This document shows positions 9,086-18,050 of a stretch of 64,000 bases of DNA, in pieces. The translations under genes and the position numbers were made by a program. How positions within the stretch are numbered: the first letter of the stretch is position 1; each line of letters starts with the position of its first letter. The notes under the pieces are model-generated. The model saw nothing but the letters and a program-made list of their open reading frames with translations, was not told the origin of the DNA and ran no database searches. Source of the DNA: Streptomyces griseoloalbus (GTDB lineage Bacteria; Actinomycetota; Actinomycetes; Streptomycetales; Streptomycetaceae); NCBI GenBank assembly GCA_014650015.1, contig BMUD01000003.1:62001-126000 (forward strand), read 5' to 3'.

Positions 9086-9503
9086 ACGCCTCGCTCCAGG
9101 GCGCCGGGCGCAGCGTCCCGGCGTCCAGCCGCACCAGTACCCGGCTGCCCCGCGCGTAGGTCACGGCCCCGTCCGCCGAGCAGAAGCGGAAGCCGTAGGT
9201 GAGCCCGGTGGTGCCCAGCCGGTCCAGCCAGAGGTGCACGGCGTAGGTGCCCGGCCGGGTCACCGGCGCCTCGTAGCCGATCCGCAGTTCCCTCACCGCG
9301 TTGCAGGCGTCGCCGGCCGCGGCCCAGTCGCCCTCGAAACGGACGCCCCTGTCCTGCCACAGCTCCGTCCACGCACGCTCGACCAGCAGCGGGTAGCGGG
9401 CGTTGTGCAGCAGGCCCAGCGCGTCGAGGTCGTCGAAGTGGACGGTCACGGGGATCAGCCGGCCGTACGACAGTGCGGGGGCGGGCGGGGCTTCGGCGGT
9501 CAC
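9045..9503 (-). CDS. Acyl-CoA thioesterase, hotdog fold (4HBT)
   Basis: 152 aa single hotdog domain. The motif VHFDDLDALGLLHNARYPLLVERAW matches 4-hydroxybenzoyl-CoA thioesterase-like enzymes, in which the Asp of the DxLG segment acts in hydrolysis of the acyl-CoA thioester. Length is normal for the family. GTG start at 9503. Its 3' end overlaps the convergent MFS gene by 41 bases. The acyl substrate is unknown. Confidence 0.85.
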   Translation of the reverse strand: MTAEAPPAPALSYGRLIPVTVHFDDLDALGLLHNARYPLLVERAWTELWQDRGVRFEGDWAAAGDACNAVRELRIGYEAPVTRPGTYAVHLWLDRLGTTGLTYGFRFCSADGAVTYARGSRVLVRLDAGTLRPAPWSEAFRAAARQLLRPAG

Positions 9504-9679
9504 GGTGCGGGACTCCTGGGACGTACGGGTTGAGTGCCGCCTACATCGAACAGCGGCGCGCCCTCATCCTAAGCAGACGCTCAGCCGCGCCGGACGCACC
9601 CGGCCAGGTGTACGAAGCATCCCTGTTCAGCCCCCACAATGGTCCGGACACGCTGCACATACGACGAAAGCGACAGCCC

Positions 9680-11083
9680 ATGGATCTCGGCGTCCGCTGG
9701 ACACTGCACGGCGACGGACGCACCCCCGCCCCCGGCGCGGTGGTCCGCCCCGACGAGCGGCTCTCCTGGCCGCGCACCGCGGGCCTCGGTGCCCAGCACG
9801 TCGTGGCGATGTTCGGGGCGTCCTTCGTCGCCCCGGTGCTCATGGGTCTGGACCCCAACCTCGCGATCATGATGTCGGGCGTCGCGACCGTCGTCTTCCT
9901 GCTGGCCACCCGCGGCCGGGTGCCCAGCTACCTGGGCTGCTCGCTCTCCTTCGTCGGCGTCGCCGCGGTCATCCGGGCCCAGGGCGGCTCCAGCGCCACC
10001 GTCACCGGCGCGGTGTTCGTGGTCGGGGCCGCGCTGTTCCTCGTGGGTCTCGCGGTGCGGCGCTTCGGGGCGCGGATCATCCACGCCACGATGCCGCCGA
10101 TCGTGACCGGCGCGGTGGTGATGCTGATCGGCTTCAACCTGGCGCCGGTGACCGCCGCCACCTACTGGCCGCAGGACCAGTGGACGGCCCTGTTCGTCAT
10201 GCTGTTCACCGGTCTGGCCGTGGTCTGTCTGCGCGGCTTCTGGTCCCGCATCGCGATCTTCCTCGGGCTGGTCTTCGGGTACGCCCTGTCCTGGGCGCTC
10301 GACCGGATCTTCGGCATGATCCACTCGGCGGACGCGAGCGGCAAGGTCACCGACCACTGGCGCCTCGACCTGTCGGGCGTGGGCCGGGCCGACTGGATCG
10401 GCCTGCCGACCCTGCACGGCCCGTCCTTCGAGTGGTCGGCGATCCTGGTCGCCCTGCCGGTCGTCATCGCACTGGTCGCCGAGAACGCGGGGCATGTCAA
10501 GGCGGTCGGCGAGATGACCGGCGACAACCTCGACGACAAGCTCGGCACGGCCATCTCCGCCGACGGCGTCGGCTCGATGCTGTCCACCGCGGTCGGCGGC
10601 CCGCCCAACACCACGTACTCCGAGAACATCGGTGTGATGGCCGCGACCCGCGTGTACTCCACGGCCGCGTACTGGGCCGCCGCGGGCTTCGCCCTGCTGT
10701 TCGGTCTGTGTCCGAAGTTCGGCGCGGTCGTGGCGGCCATCCCGGGCGGTGTCCTGGGCGGGATCACCGTCATCCTGTACGGCATGATCGGCCTGCTCGG
10801 TGCCCAGATCTGGATCAACGCCAAGGTGGACCTGCGCAATCCGCTGAACCTGGTGCCGGCCGCCGCGGGCATCATCATCGGCGTCGGCAACGTCACGCTG
10901 GAGTTCACCGACACCTTCTCCCTCAGCGGTATCGCGCTCGGCACGCTGGTCGTCATCACCGGCTACCACGCGCTGCGGGCCTTCGCGCCCGCCCACCTCA
11001 AGACGCAGGAGCCCCTGCTCGACGAGGGCATGTCCTCCTACGACGCGGGCGACCGCGATGACGCTCAGCGCGCCAAGTCGTAG
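9680..11083 (+). CDS. Uracil/xanthine permease (NCS2 family)
   Basis: 467 aa inner membrane nucleobase:cation symporter with about 14 hydrophobic segments. The substrate-site glutamate is in VAENAGHVKAVG, and the stretch VGGPPNTTYSENIGVMAATR is characteristic of the uracil permease branch (UraA/PyrP), so uracil is the likely substrate. ATG at 9680; the frame is open upstream, but that part overlaps the thioesterase promoter side and lacks family similarity. The ribosome binding site is weak. The 3' end overlaps the convergent GH6 gene by 19 bases. Confidence 0.88.
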   Translation: MDLGVRWTLHGDGRTPAPGAVVRPDERLSWPRTAGLGAQHVVAMFGASFVAPVLMGLDPNLAIMMSGVATVVFLLATRGRVPSYLGCSLSFVGVAAVIRAQGGSSATVTGAVFVVGAALFLVGLAVRRFGARIIHATMPPIVTGAVVMLIGFNLAPVTAATYWPQDQWTALFVMLFTGLAVVCLRGFWSRIAIFLGLVFGYALSWALDRIFGMIHSADASGKVTDHWRLDLSGVGRADWIGLPTLHGPSFEWSAILVALPVVIALVAENAGHVKAVGEMTGDNLDDKLGTAISADGVGSMLSTAVGGPPNTTYSENIGVMAATRVYSTAAYWAAAGFALLFGLCPKFGAVVAAIPGGVLGGITVILYGMIGLLGAQIWINAKVDLRNPLNLVPAAAGIIIGVGNVTLEFTDTFSLSGIALGTLVVITGYHALRAFAPAHLKTQEPLLDEGMSSYDAGDRDDAQRAKS

Positions 11084-12279
11084 GCGTACGACGGGGTGAA
11101 GGTGCCCGGCGTGCCCTTGCAGCCGTCCGACTCCCCGGGCAGCTTCACCCACAGGTAGCCGTCGATCCCGGCCTCCCCGGTGCTGAGCGTCGGGGCCCGG
11201 CCCACCTTGCGGCCGGCCGGGTCGCACCACTCCCCGTCGGCCGGGGCGCCGGCGCCGTTGCGGCTGGTGTCGATCACCGCGCCGAGACCCGGCGGGCCGC
11301 CGAGGGCGTCGAGCACGGCCCGGTCGTAGGCGATCTCGTCGGCCGTGCCGTGGAAGTTGGAGACGTTGCTGAAGATGCCGTCGGAGGAGGCGGCCGAAGC
11401 GGCCCCGGCCTGCCGGAGCCAGCCGGCCTGTTTCGCGGGCGCGTGCCAGCCGGAGTGCCCGGCGTCGAAGTAGACCCGCGCCCGGGGATTCGCCTCCTTC
11501 AGCACTCGCCCGGCGCGGGCCAGCGAGGCGAACCGGTCGGCGCGCTGCCCGGCCGAGAGGCATGCGGACTGGGCGATCGAGTCGGGCTCCAGGATCACGA
11601 TGACCTCGCCGGTGCCCAGCCCGGCGGCGAACCGGTCGATCCAGGCGTCGTAGGCGCTTAGATCGGGCGCCCCGCCCTGGGAGTGCCCGCCGCAGTCCCG
11701 GTCGGGTATCGCGTACGGCACGAGGACCGGCGTCCGGCCCTGCGCGGCACCGCCGGACGCCACCGCACGCACCCGGGACGTGATGGAGTCCGGGGAGTGG
11801 TCCGCGAACCACACGGCCGCCGGCTGGTCGGCGATCCGGGACTCTATGACCGCCCGGCGCGGGTCGTCGGGGTTGGCCCGCAGCCAGTTGAGGACCTGGG
11901 AGTCGGGGTGGCGGTAGAGACGGGTGGACACCGGGGTGGTCCGCCGCTTCTTCTCGGTCCGGGACGCGGACGGCTCGGGGCTCGCCTTCTCCTTCTCCTT
12001 CTGTTTCTCCTCCTCGCCCGGACCGGCCTCGCGAGAAGGGGACTTCGTCGCCGACGGCGAGGGCGACGGCACGGCGGGAAGCGGTTCCAGGCGCGGCGAC
12101 GCGGTCACCCCGGGGCGGGCCCGGTCCGAGCCGCCTCCGTCACCGACCGCCGACATCATCCCGGTGGCGGCGCCGACCGCGACCACCACGGAGGCCGCCG
12201 CGACCATCGCGTGGCGCCGGGCGGCGCGTCTGCGCTCCGCCCTTCGCGCGGCCAGCCGCTGGGCACGCGAGCCTGACAC
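11065..12279 (-). CDS. GH6 glucanase (cellulase family), signal-anchored
   Basis: 404 aa. The N-terminus is very basic (RAERRRAARRHA), followed by one hydrophobic segment (about residues 25-45), then a Pro/Ser/Glu/Lys-rich spacer to about residue 118 and a GH6 domain. Catalytic landmarks are VPYAIPDRDCGGHS (proton donor Asp in the DRDC motif), VIVILEPDSI and the C-terminal IDGYLWVKLPGESDG. Family members cut beta-1,4-glucan. I chose GTG 12279 because GGGGAGGGGGAG lies just upstream; an in-frame start 23 codons earlier is possible. No cellulose-binding module is present, so it may be anchored and act near the cell surface. Confidence 0.87.
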   Translation of the reverse strand: MSGSRAQRLAARRAERRRAARRHAMVAAASVVVAVGAATGMMSAVGDGGGSDRARPGVTASPRLEPLPAVPSPSPSATKSPSREAGPGEEEKQKEKEKASPEPSASRTEKKRRTTPVSTRLYRHPDSQVLNWLRANPDDPRRAVIESRIADQPAAVWFADHSPDSITSRVRAVASGGAAQGRTPVLVPYAIPDRDCGGHSQGGAPDLSAYDAWIDRFAAGLGTGEVIVILEPDSIAQSACLSAGQRADRFASLARAGRVLKEANPRARVYFDAGHSGWHAPAKQAGWLRQAGAASAASSDGIFSNVSNFHGTADEIAYDRAVLDALGGPPGLGAVIDTSRNGAGAPADGEWCDPAGRKVGRAPTLSTGEAGIDGYLWVKLPGESDGCKGTPGTFTPSYAYDLAR

Positions 12280-12380
12280 CGTGTTGCTCCCCCTCCCCCA
12301 CGGCGGGCGCGTTCCCCCGTTCCGGGGAAGCGTCGGGCCCGCCGCCACTCGTACCAGCCTAAAGGTGCGACTCTGCGCTC

Positions 12381-13067
12381 ATGGCGCAATACGAACAAGT
12401 CCTCACTTCCGTGGACCGGGTCATCTCCCGCATGCGCGCCCTCGACGCGGTCCTGCCCGCGGGGGACGGGGTCGCGGTCTTCAACCGTGTCTACCTCGCC
12501 GTGACGCGGGCCGTGGACCGGCGCATCGACGCCGGCCGGTTCGCGGACACGCGGGCGGCGATCGCGCTGGACGTGCGGTTCGCGGAGCGCTATCTGGCCG
12601 CGGTCGACGCGGTGTTCCAGGAGCGGCGGCCACCGGCCTGCTGGCGCCCGCTGTTCCAGTTCCGCCGCCATCCGGGAGTACGTCCCCTGCAGTTCGCCCT
12701 TGCGGGCATCAACGCGCACATCGGGCACGACCTGGCGCTCGCCGTCGTGGACACCTGCCGTACGCTCTCCTGCGAACCCGTCGATCTGGAGGACGAGTTC
12801 GACCGCGTGGGCGACCTCCTCGTCTCGATGGAGGAACGCATCCGCGAAGAGCTGACGCCGGGCCCCGAGCTGCTGCGGATCGCCGACCCACTGACCCATC
12901 TGGTCGGCGCGTGGAGCCTGGAGCGCGCCCGGGACGCCGCCTGGACCACGGCCCGTGCCCTGTGGGCCCTGCGCCGGCTGCCGGACGTCGCCGGAGAGTT
13001 CACCGAGCGCCTGGACACGGCGGTGGGCTTCGCCGGCCGCATGCTGCTCACCCCGCTGCCGGACTGA
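12381..13067 (+). CDS. DUF5995 family protein
   Basis: 228 aa soluble protein, mostly helical, without signal peptide or membrane segment. It contains the DUF5995 signature FALAGINAHIGHDLALAVVDT plus W-R-P-L-F upstream of it. The conserved His residues look as if they could bind a metal, but no function is known to me. It is divergent from the GH6 gene with 101 bases between starts. Nothing in the context fixes a role. Confidence 0.75.
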   Translation: MAQYEQVLTSVDRVISRMRALDAVLPAGDGVAVFNRVYLAVTRAVDRRIDAGRFADTRAAIALDVRFAERYLAAVDAVFQERRPPACWRPLFQFRRHPGVRPLQFALAGINAHIGHDLALAVVDTCRTLSCEPVDLEDEFDRVGDLLVSMEERIREELTPGPELLRIADPLTHLVGAWSLERARDAAWTTARALWALRRLPDVAGEFTERLDTAVGFAGRMLLTPLPD

Positions 13068-13180
13068 TCCGGCCGCTCCGGGACCGTGCGGGGCTCCACG
13101 CGCGACGCCCAGGAGCCCAAGGACGTGGCCGCCGCGGTGTACGGCAAGGCGCGGGCAGCCGCCGGGATCCGAGAGGCTGC

Positions 13181-14878
13181 TCAGTCCTCGGGCAGTACCA
13201 CGGGGGCGATCTCGTCGTAGACGTCGCCGGGGCCCGGGTTGGTCGGGTCGGTCTCGCCGCCGAAGTGACGCATGACGCCCCAGACCGCGTTCAGCGCGGT
13301 CTGGACGGCGCCCTCGGCCCAGCCCGCCGTCCAGGAGATGTCGTCACCGGCGAGGAAGATGCCCCGCTTGTCCTCCGGCAGCCCCTCCTGCATGAAGTGG
13401 GTGAACAGGCGGCGCTGGTAGCGGTAGTGACCGGGCAGGTTGGCCTTGAACGCGCCCATGAAGTAGGGCTCGTTCTCCCAGGAGACGGTCACCGGGTTGC
13501 CGATGATGTGCTTCCTGATGTCGACCTTGGGATAGATCTCGCCGAGCGATTTCAGCATGACCTCCATCCGCTCGTTCGCGGACAGCGGCAGCCACTTCAG
13601 GCTGTCGTCGCACCAGGTGTAGGAGAGGCAGATGACGGCGGGCCGGTCCGGGCCGTCGTCGAGCAGGTAGGTGCCGCGGGTCATGCGGTCGGTGAGCGTC
13701 ATCGACATCACGTCCCGCCCGGTCTCCTCGTCCTTGTCCAGCCAGAACGGCCGGTCGACGGGGACGAAGAGCTTGCTGGACTCCATGTAGTGGGTGCGCT
13801 CGATGGCGGTCCAGTGGTCGATCGGGAAGAGCGAGTCGTCGCAGGCGATCTTGGAGAGCAGCATCCAGGACTGGGCCGTGAAGACGGCCGCCTCGTAGGT
13901 GCGGATGTCGCCGTTGGCGTCCGTCACCGTGATGCGGTTGCCCGCGGTGCGGTGCAGCCGGGTCACGGCCGGGCGGGGCTCGCCGTCGACGTGCAGGGAC
14001 TTCAGCGAGGTGCCGTAGGGCCAGTGGACGATCTTCTCCGGCTCGCGCTCCCAGAGCCTGAGCGGCAGTTGCTGGGAGCCGCCGACGATGCCGCGGTGGT
14101 GGTCGTCGGCCTCGGTGTAGACGACCCGCAGGATCTCCAGGATGGAGTTGGGGAAGTCGGTGTCCCAACCCCCGGTGCCGAAGCCGACCTGGCCGAAGAT
14201 CTCACGGTGCCGGAAGGACTTGAAGGCCTCGGAGTCGCACAGGAAGCCGTAGAAGGTCTGGTTGTCGAGCTTCTCGACGAGCCTCGCCCAGATCTCACGG
14301 ATGCGCGGCACGTCCCGCTCCCGCATGGCGCGGTTCATGTCGGAGAAGTCCGCGCCCTCTTCCAGGCACTTGTTCCACGCCTCGGCGACGTCCCGGTAGA
14401 CCTGCGGGAGGTCGTCGGCCGTCTCCGCGTAGTGCGACTCGCCCTTGAGGTCGACCACCGTCGAGGGCGTCGCTTCGGCGAGGGGGTTGGGGAAGGGACG
14501 GGTCTCGAGTCCCACGAGGTCGATGTAGTGCTGGAGGGCCGTGGAGGACGGCGGGAAGCGCATCGCTCCCATCTCGGCGGTCAGGGACGCGTCGCACCCG
14601 TCGAAGCCCACGGTCCGCAGCCGCCCACCGATCCGGTCGGCCTCGTAGACGACCGGCTTGAGGCCCATCTTCATCAGCTCGTAGGCGGCGACGATGCCGG
14701 ACAGGCCGCCGCCGACGACCGCCACCTCGGTGCCGTGCTCGGTCGCCGGTATCTGCCCGAGACCCGCCGGGTGGGCGAGGAAGTCGTCGTAGGCGTACGG
14801 GAAGTCCGGGCCGAACATGGTGATCGGCGGCTGCTGCTCGTCGGTGTGCTCGACGGCGTTGGGCACCGTGGACGTCAT
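13181..14878 (-). CDS. Flavin amino-acid 2-monooxygenase (lysine/arginine 2-monooxygenase type, DavB-like)
   Basis: 565 aa FAD enzyme. The N-terminal ITMFGPDFPYAYDDFLAHP segment, the dinucleotide motif VAVVGGGLSGIVAAYELMKM, then VVYEADRIGGRLRT, and the C-terminal GAFKANLPGHYRYQRR and GIFLAGDDISWTAGWAEG are all close to lysine 2-monooxygenase DavB of Pseudomonas as I remember it. Such enzymes oxidatively decarboxylate an L-amino acid to an amide, CO2 and water. Streptomyces griseus is known to do this to arginine. A DavA-like amidase lies 44 bases upstream in the same operon, the expected next enzyme. Lysine or arginine is favoured; the choice is open. Confidence 0.88.
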   Translation of the reverse strand: MTSTVPNAVEHTDEQQPPITMFGPDFPYAYDDFLAHPAGLGQIPATEHGTEVAVVGGGLSGIVAAYELMKMGLKPVVYEADRIGGRLRTVGFDGCDASLTAEMGAMRFPPSSTALQHYIDLVGLETRPFPNPLAEATPSTVVDLKGESHYAETADDLPQVYRDVAEAWNKCLEEGADFSDMNRAMRERDVPRIREIWARLVEKLDNQTFYGFLCDSEAFKSFRHREIFGQVGFGTGGWDTDFPNSILEILRVVYTEADDHHRGIVGGSQQLPLRLWEREPEKIVHWPYGTSLKSLHVDGEPRPAVTRLHRTAGNRITVTDANGDIRTYEAAVFTAQSWMLLSKIACDDSLFPIDHWTAIERTHYMESSKLFVPVDRPFWLDKDEETGRDVMSMTLTDRMTRGTYLLDDGPDRPAVICLSYTWCDDSLKWLPLSANERMEVMLKSLGEIYPKVDIRKHIIGNPVTVSWENEPYFMGAFKANLPGHYRYQRRLFTHFMQEGLPEDKRGIFLAGDDISWTAGWAEGAVQTALNAVWGVMRHFGGETDPTNPGPGDVYDEIAPVVLPED

Positions 14879-14922
14879 GGGGTGCGGACTCCTTGCGGGA
14901 CGGGCTTCGGGCGGAGCGGGGT

Positions 14923-15711
14923 TCAGACGAGGGAGCCGTAGAGGCCGGGGCGGCGGTCCCGCAGATACGGGTTGTTCTCGCGGGACGCGGCGAGGAGGAC
15001 GGGGTCGGCGTCGGCGAGGACGAGTTCCTCCGCGCGGCCGGCCCGGGCGCGGGCGATCCCGTCGGGGCCGGCCAGCGTGGACAGACCCACGAACTCGAAC
15101 TCGCCCTCCCGACCCACCCGGTTGACGTACGCGATGTACATCTGGTTCTCGAACGCCCGCACCGGTACGAGGGACTCGGCGACGAACTGGAACGGGTGCA
15201 TCTGCGCCGTGGGCACCAGGAGGAGGTCGGTGCCGGCCAGCGCGTGGGCGCGCACGTTCTCCGGGAACTCGACGTCGTAGCAGATCATCAGGCCGACGGT
15301 GAGGCCGTCGAGCTCGGCCTGGACGACGGGCCGGTCTCCCGGGGTGAAGTGGTCCCGCTCGAAGCAGCCGAAGAGGTGGGTCTTGCGGTGGTTCGCGAGG
15401 CGGGTGCCGTCGGCGGAGACGAGCTGGACGGAGTTGAACACCGTGTCGCCGGCGCGTTCCGGATAGCCGTAGGCGACGGCGAGGCCGTGCCGTGCGGCCG
15501 TCTCCGCGACCGCGTCGGCGGCGTCGCCGTCGGCGGGCTCGGCGAGCCGGTCGACGGCGTCGCCGATCGCGTACCCCGTCAGGAACAGCTCCGAGGTGAC
15601 GAGCAGCCCGGCGCCCGCCGCGGCGGCGCGGCCGGCCGCCTCGTCGAGGACCTTGAGGTTCCCGACGACGGATCCGGGCCGTCCGGAGCTCTGGAGCAGG
15701 GCGGTGCGCAT
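14923..15711 (-). CDS. Carbon-nitrogen hydrolase, omega-amidase of DavA type
   Basis: 262 aa nitrilase-superfamily amidase with the Glu41 (TSELFLTGY), Lys110 (RKTHLFG) and Cys144 (ICYDVEFPEN) triad. Overall it resembles 5-aminopentanamidase DavA. It would hydrolyse the amide made by the adjacent 2-monooxygenase: 5-aminopentanamide if the substrate is lysine, 4-guanidinobutanamide if arginine. It is first in the two-gene unit, ATG at 15711. The 62-base repeat block with TTCGTTGCG lies 82-143 bases upstream. Confidence 0.88.
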   Translation of the reverse strand: MRTALLQSSGRPGSVVGNLKVLDEAAGRAAAAGAGLLVTSELFLTGYAIGDAVDRLAEPADGDAADAVAETAARHGLAVAYGYPERAGDTVFNSVQLVSADGTRLANHRKTHLFGCFERDHFTPGDRPVVQAELDGLTVGLMICYDVEFPENVRAHALAGTDLLLVPTAQMHPFQFVAESLVPVRAFENQMYIAYVNRVGREGEFEFVGLSTLAGPDGIARARAGRAEELVLADADPVLLAASRENNPYLRDRRPGLYGSLV

Positions 15712-15792
15712 GCGTGTTCCTCACCGGTACGCGGGGGGTTTCTGGGGGCCGGATAGACGGTACGGTCGGCCGGCTCGGCCGGACAAGGAGCA

Positions 15793-15854
15793 GCCGTTGC
15801 GCGCCGGTGAGCGGTTCGTTGCGTCTGCGCGGGGGTGGGCGGCGATTCGTTGCG
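15793..15854. promoter_or_regulatory. GTTGCG repeat cluster upstream of the amidase-monooxygenase operon
   Basis: Three same-orientation elements: GCCGTTGCG (15793-15801), TTCGTTGCG (15815-15823) and TTCGTTGCG (15846-15854), spaced 22 and 31 bases, that is near two and three helical turns. The identical TTCGTTGCG also lies upstream of the amino-acid permease (19723-19731). Lrp/AsnC regulators bind such phased arrays cooperatively, and an AsnC-type gene lies between the two loci. The link is inference. Confidence 0.45.
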
Positions 15855-16220
15855 CGGCCCTCGTCATGGCCCGGTTCCGCGCCGAGTCGCACCCGGGGCA
15901 AGCGCCCGCCCCGGGTGCGCTGTGCGGCGGGTGCGGCGCCGGGACAGCGGTGGCCGTCCGTCTCACCTGCGGTGAGGGGCATCATGACGACCACCGTGAC
16001 GACCGCCGGGAATCGCCGTACGCGGCGCACGGGAGCCGCCCTGCCCGGTGCCGCACTGCCGCTCACCACCGGTGCGGGCGGGCGCCGCGACGGCTTCCGC
16101 CTCCGTCAGCGGCACGGGGCGACCGCCGGGCCGCGACCGGCAGCCCGGCCGGGACGGCTCAGCCGCCCCCGTGCGTGAGCCCGGCCCCGTTCGAGCGGGT
16201 GGAGCGGGGCGCGGGCGACT
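15855..16220. other. Intergenic stretch without a convincing gene
   Basis: About 370 bases between the GTTGCG cluster and the 3' end of the MFS gene. The only candidate is a 64-codon frame on the plus strand (ATG 15984 to 16178) behind a GGTGAGG-like site. Its product is Arg/Gly/Ala-rich low-complexity sequence with no family resemblance, so I do not call it a gene. Confidence 0.5.
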
Positions 16221-17423
16221 TCACGGTCGTGCCTTGGCGGCCCGAGCTCTGACCCCGACGAGCAGCAGCACCGCCGTCGCCAGATACGGCACCGCGAACA
16301 CCGCGAAGGCGGTGCTGTGGGCGCTCCCCGAGGCGATCAGCGCGTAGCCGCCGAAGACGGCGACCGTCGCCAGTTCCGTGCCCAGTCCCGCGACCGACGT
16401 CAGGGTGGCCCGTCCGCCGTCCTCGATGCGCCGCTGGAGCCGTGCGTCGGCCAGCACGGTCGCCGCCTGGAAGCCGCCGAAGGCGAGGGCGACGAGGACC
16501 AGTCCCGCCGGGGTGCCGTCGAGGGCGCCGACGGCCAGGGCGAGGCCGGCGCCGGCCAGCAGGGCGGCCAGTCCGGCCGTGCCGAGCCGCTCCCCCTCTC
16601 CGGCCAGCAGGCTTCCGGCGGTGGCGCCCGCCCAGACCAGCAGGAGCAGATAGGGAACCGTCTGGTCGGCGACACCGGTGCCCCGGACCAGCAGGGGCGT
16701 GTATTCGTCGAGGGCGCCCCACACGGCGCTCACGGCCGCGACGAGCAGCAGCGCCCCGCGTACGGACCGGTCGGCGCGGGCCTCGGCGAGTCCGGCGCGC
16801 AGGGTCGCCGTCCAGCTCTCGTGTCCGGCCGCCGGGGAGCGGTGCTCGGGGAACCGGGCGGCGACCGCCGCCGTCAGCAGGCACACCAGCACGCTGGCGG
16901 CGCCGACGGCACGGTGGCCGCCCCAGGCGAGCACGGGGCCGGCGAGTCCCATCGCCGCCATCACGGCGACCAGCCCGGCCGCGCGGGCCCGGCCCATCAC
17001 CCGGGCGTAGCGGTCGGCCGCGTCGAGCCGCTCCAGTTCGTCGTAGACCAGCGCCTCCAGCGCACCGGAGCCGAGCGCCCCGCCGGCGCCCCACAGCACG
17101 AAGCCGAGGGCGAAGGCGCCGTACGACGGGACGAGCACCCACAGGGCGAAGCCGGCGGCGGTGAGCAGCGGGCCGAGCCACAGCAGCAGCCGGCGCGAGA
17201 CGGCGTCGGCCCAGGCACCGGAGGGGAGCTCGAGGAGTACGCCGGTGACCGACCAGAGGGCGAACAGGGACGAGATCTGCCAGACCGTGAGACCGGTGTC
17301 GCTGAACAGCAGCGCGTACACCGGGTAGAGCAGGATGAAGTCTTCGAGGAACGCGTAGCCGTACAGCGTGGTGGTCAGCCGTCGGACGCGGACGTCGGAC
17401 ACACGCGTGGGCGTGGAAGTCAT
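16221..17423 (-). CDS. MFS transporter
   Basis: 400 aa with about 12 membrane segments and the MFS loop-2 pattern (SGAWADAVSRRLLL). The ATG at 17423 follows GGAAGG; the in-frame extension upstream (30 codons) is Pro/Arg-rich and rejected. It lies in the same direction between the AsnC regulator and the amidase-monooxygenase operon, so it may move an amino acid or product of that pathway, but this is only context. A palindrome (17525-17537) in front of it may be its operator. Confidence 0.82.
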   Translation of the reverse strand: MTSTPTRVSDVRVRRLTTTLYGYAFLEDFILLYPVYALLFSDTGLTVWQISSLFALWSVTGVLLELPSGAWADAVSRRLLLWLGPLLTAAGFALWVLVPSYGAFALGFVLWGAGGALGSGALEALVYDELERLDAADRYARVMGRARAAGLVAVMAAMGLAGPVLAWGGHRAVGAASVLVCLLTAAVAARFPEHRSPAAGHESWTATLRAGLAEARADRSVRGALLLVAAVSAVWGALDEYTPLLVRGTGVADQTVPYLLLLVWAGATAGSLLAGEGERLGTAGLAALLAGAGLALAVGALDGTPAGLVLVALAFGGFQAATVLADARLQRRIEDGGRATLTSVAGLGTELATVAVFGGYALIASGSAHSTAFAVFAVPYLATAVLLLVGVRARAAKARP

Positions 17424-17524
17424 GAGGCCTTCCCGTAGGGGCGGTTCGGACACCGGACGTGGAGGACGTACGGCGCCCGGGGCGGCCCTCGGGAGGCGCG
17501 GCTGGTGGATCAATGTCGCCAGGT

Positions 17525-17537
17525 CATGACAGTCATG
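17525..17537. promoter_or_regulatory. Perfect 13-base palindrome upstream of MFS gene
   Basis: CATGAC-A-GTCATG, 101 bases upstream of the MFS start and 50 bases after the AsnC stop. It is a likely operator or promoter-overlapping site for the MFS gene. No cognate regulator can be named. Confidence 0.4.
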
Positions 17538-17587
17538 CTAGACGGGCCGGAGCGGATCCGCCCCGCCTTTCCTCGATCCCGCGCCCA

Positions 17588-18040
17588 CTAGGTGGGCGAA
17601 CCCGACGAGTACCGCCGCAGCAGCGGTGAGAGCACCAGCACGGACTTGGTCCGCTCGACGAACGGCTCGCCGGCGATGCGTTCCAGTACCCGTTCGAAGT
17701 GGCGCATGTCGGAGGCGAAGACCTGGGCGACCGCGTCGGCGTCGCCGGTGACGGTGGAGGCGGCCACGACCTCCTGGTAGCGCTCCAGACCCCGCTGGAT
17801 GGTCTCCGGGGAGGTGTTGCCGCGGCAGTAGATCTCGACGAACCCCTCCGTCTCCCAGCCGAGGGCGGCCGGGTCCACCCGGACGGTGAATCCGGTGATG
17901 GCCCCGGTGGCGCGCAGCCGGTCCACACGCCGTTTCACGGCGGGCGCGGACAGGCCGACCAGCTGGCCGATGTCCGCGTAGGAGCGGCGGGCGTCCTCGG
18001 CGAGGGCGTGCACGATGCGTTCGTCGAGATCGTTCAGCAC
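17588..18040 (-). CDS. Lrp/AsnC-family transcriptional regulator
   Basis: 150 aa. N-terminal winged helix (LDERIVHALAEDARRSYADIGQLVGLSAPAVKRRVDRL, residues about 4-45) and a C-terminal RAM amino-acid-binding domain (from about residue 65). Normal length. The GTG start at 18040 lies 10 bases after the permease stop, so it is probably co-transcribed with the cationic amino-acid permease. It is the best candidate to control the permease and the amidase-monooxygenase operon through the TTGCG elements found in front of both. Confidence 0.92.
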   Translation of the reverse strand: MLNDLDERIVHALAEDARRSYADIGQLVGLSAPAVKRRVDRLRATGAITGFTVRVDPAALGWETEGFVEIYCRGNTSPETIQRGLERYQEVVAASTVTGDADAVAQVFASDMRHFERVLERIAGEPFVERTKSVLVLSPLLRRYSSGSPT

Positions 18041-18050
18041 TGCGGGTGGT

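Noticed and set aside
13181-16069. Single 962-codon frame fused to the monooxygenase
   Set aside because: The part upstream of 14878 is out of frame with the amidase gene lying there; the family start is at 14878.
15984-16178. 64-codon plus-strand frame with an RBS-like GGTGAGG
   Set aside because: Product is low-complexity Arg/Gly/Ala; no family resemblance; typical of chance open frames in GC-rich DNA.
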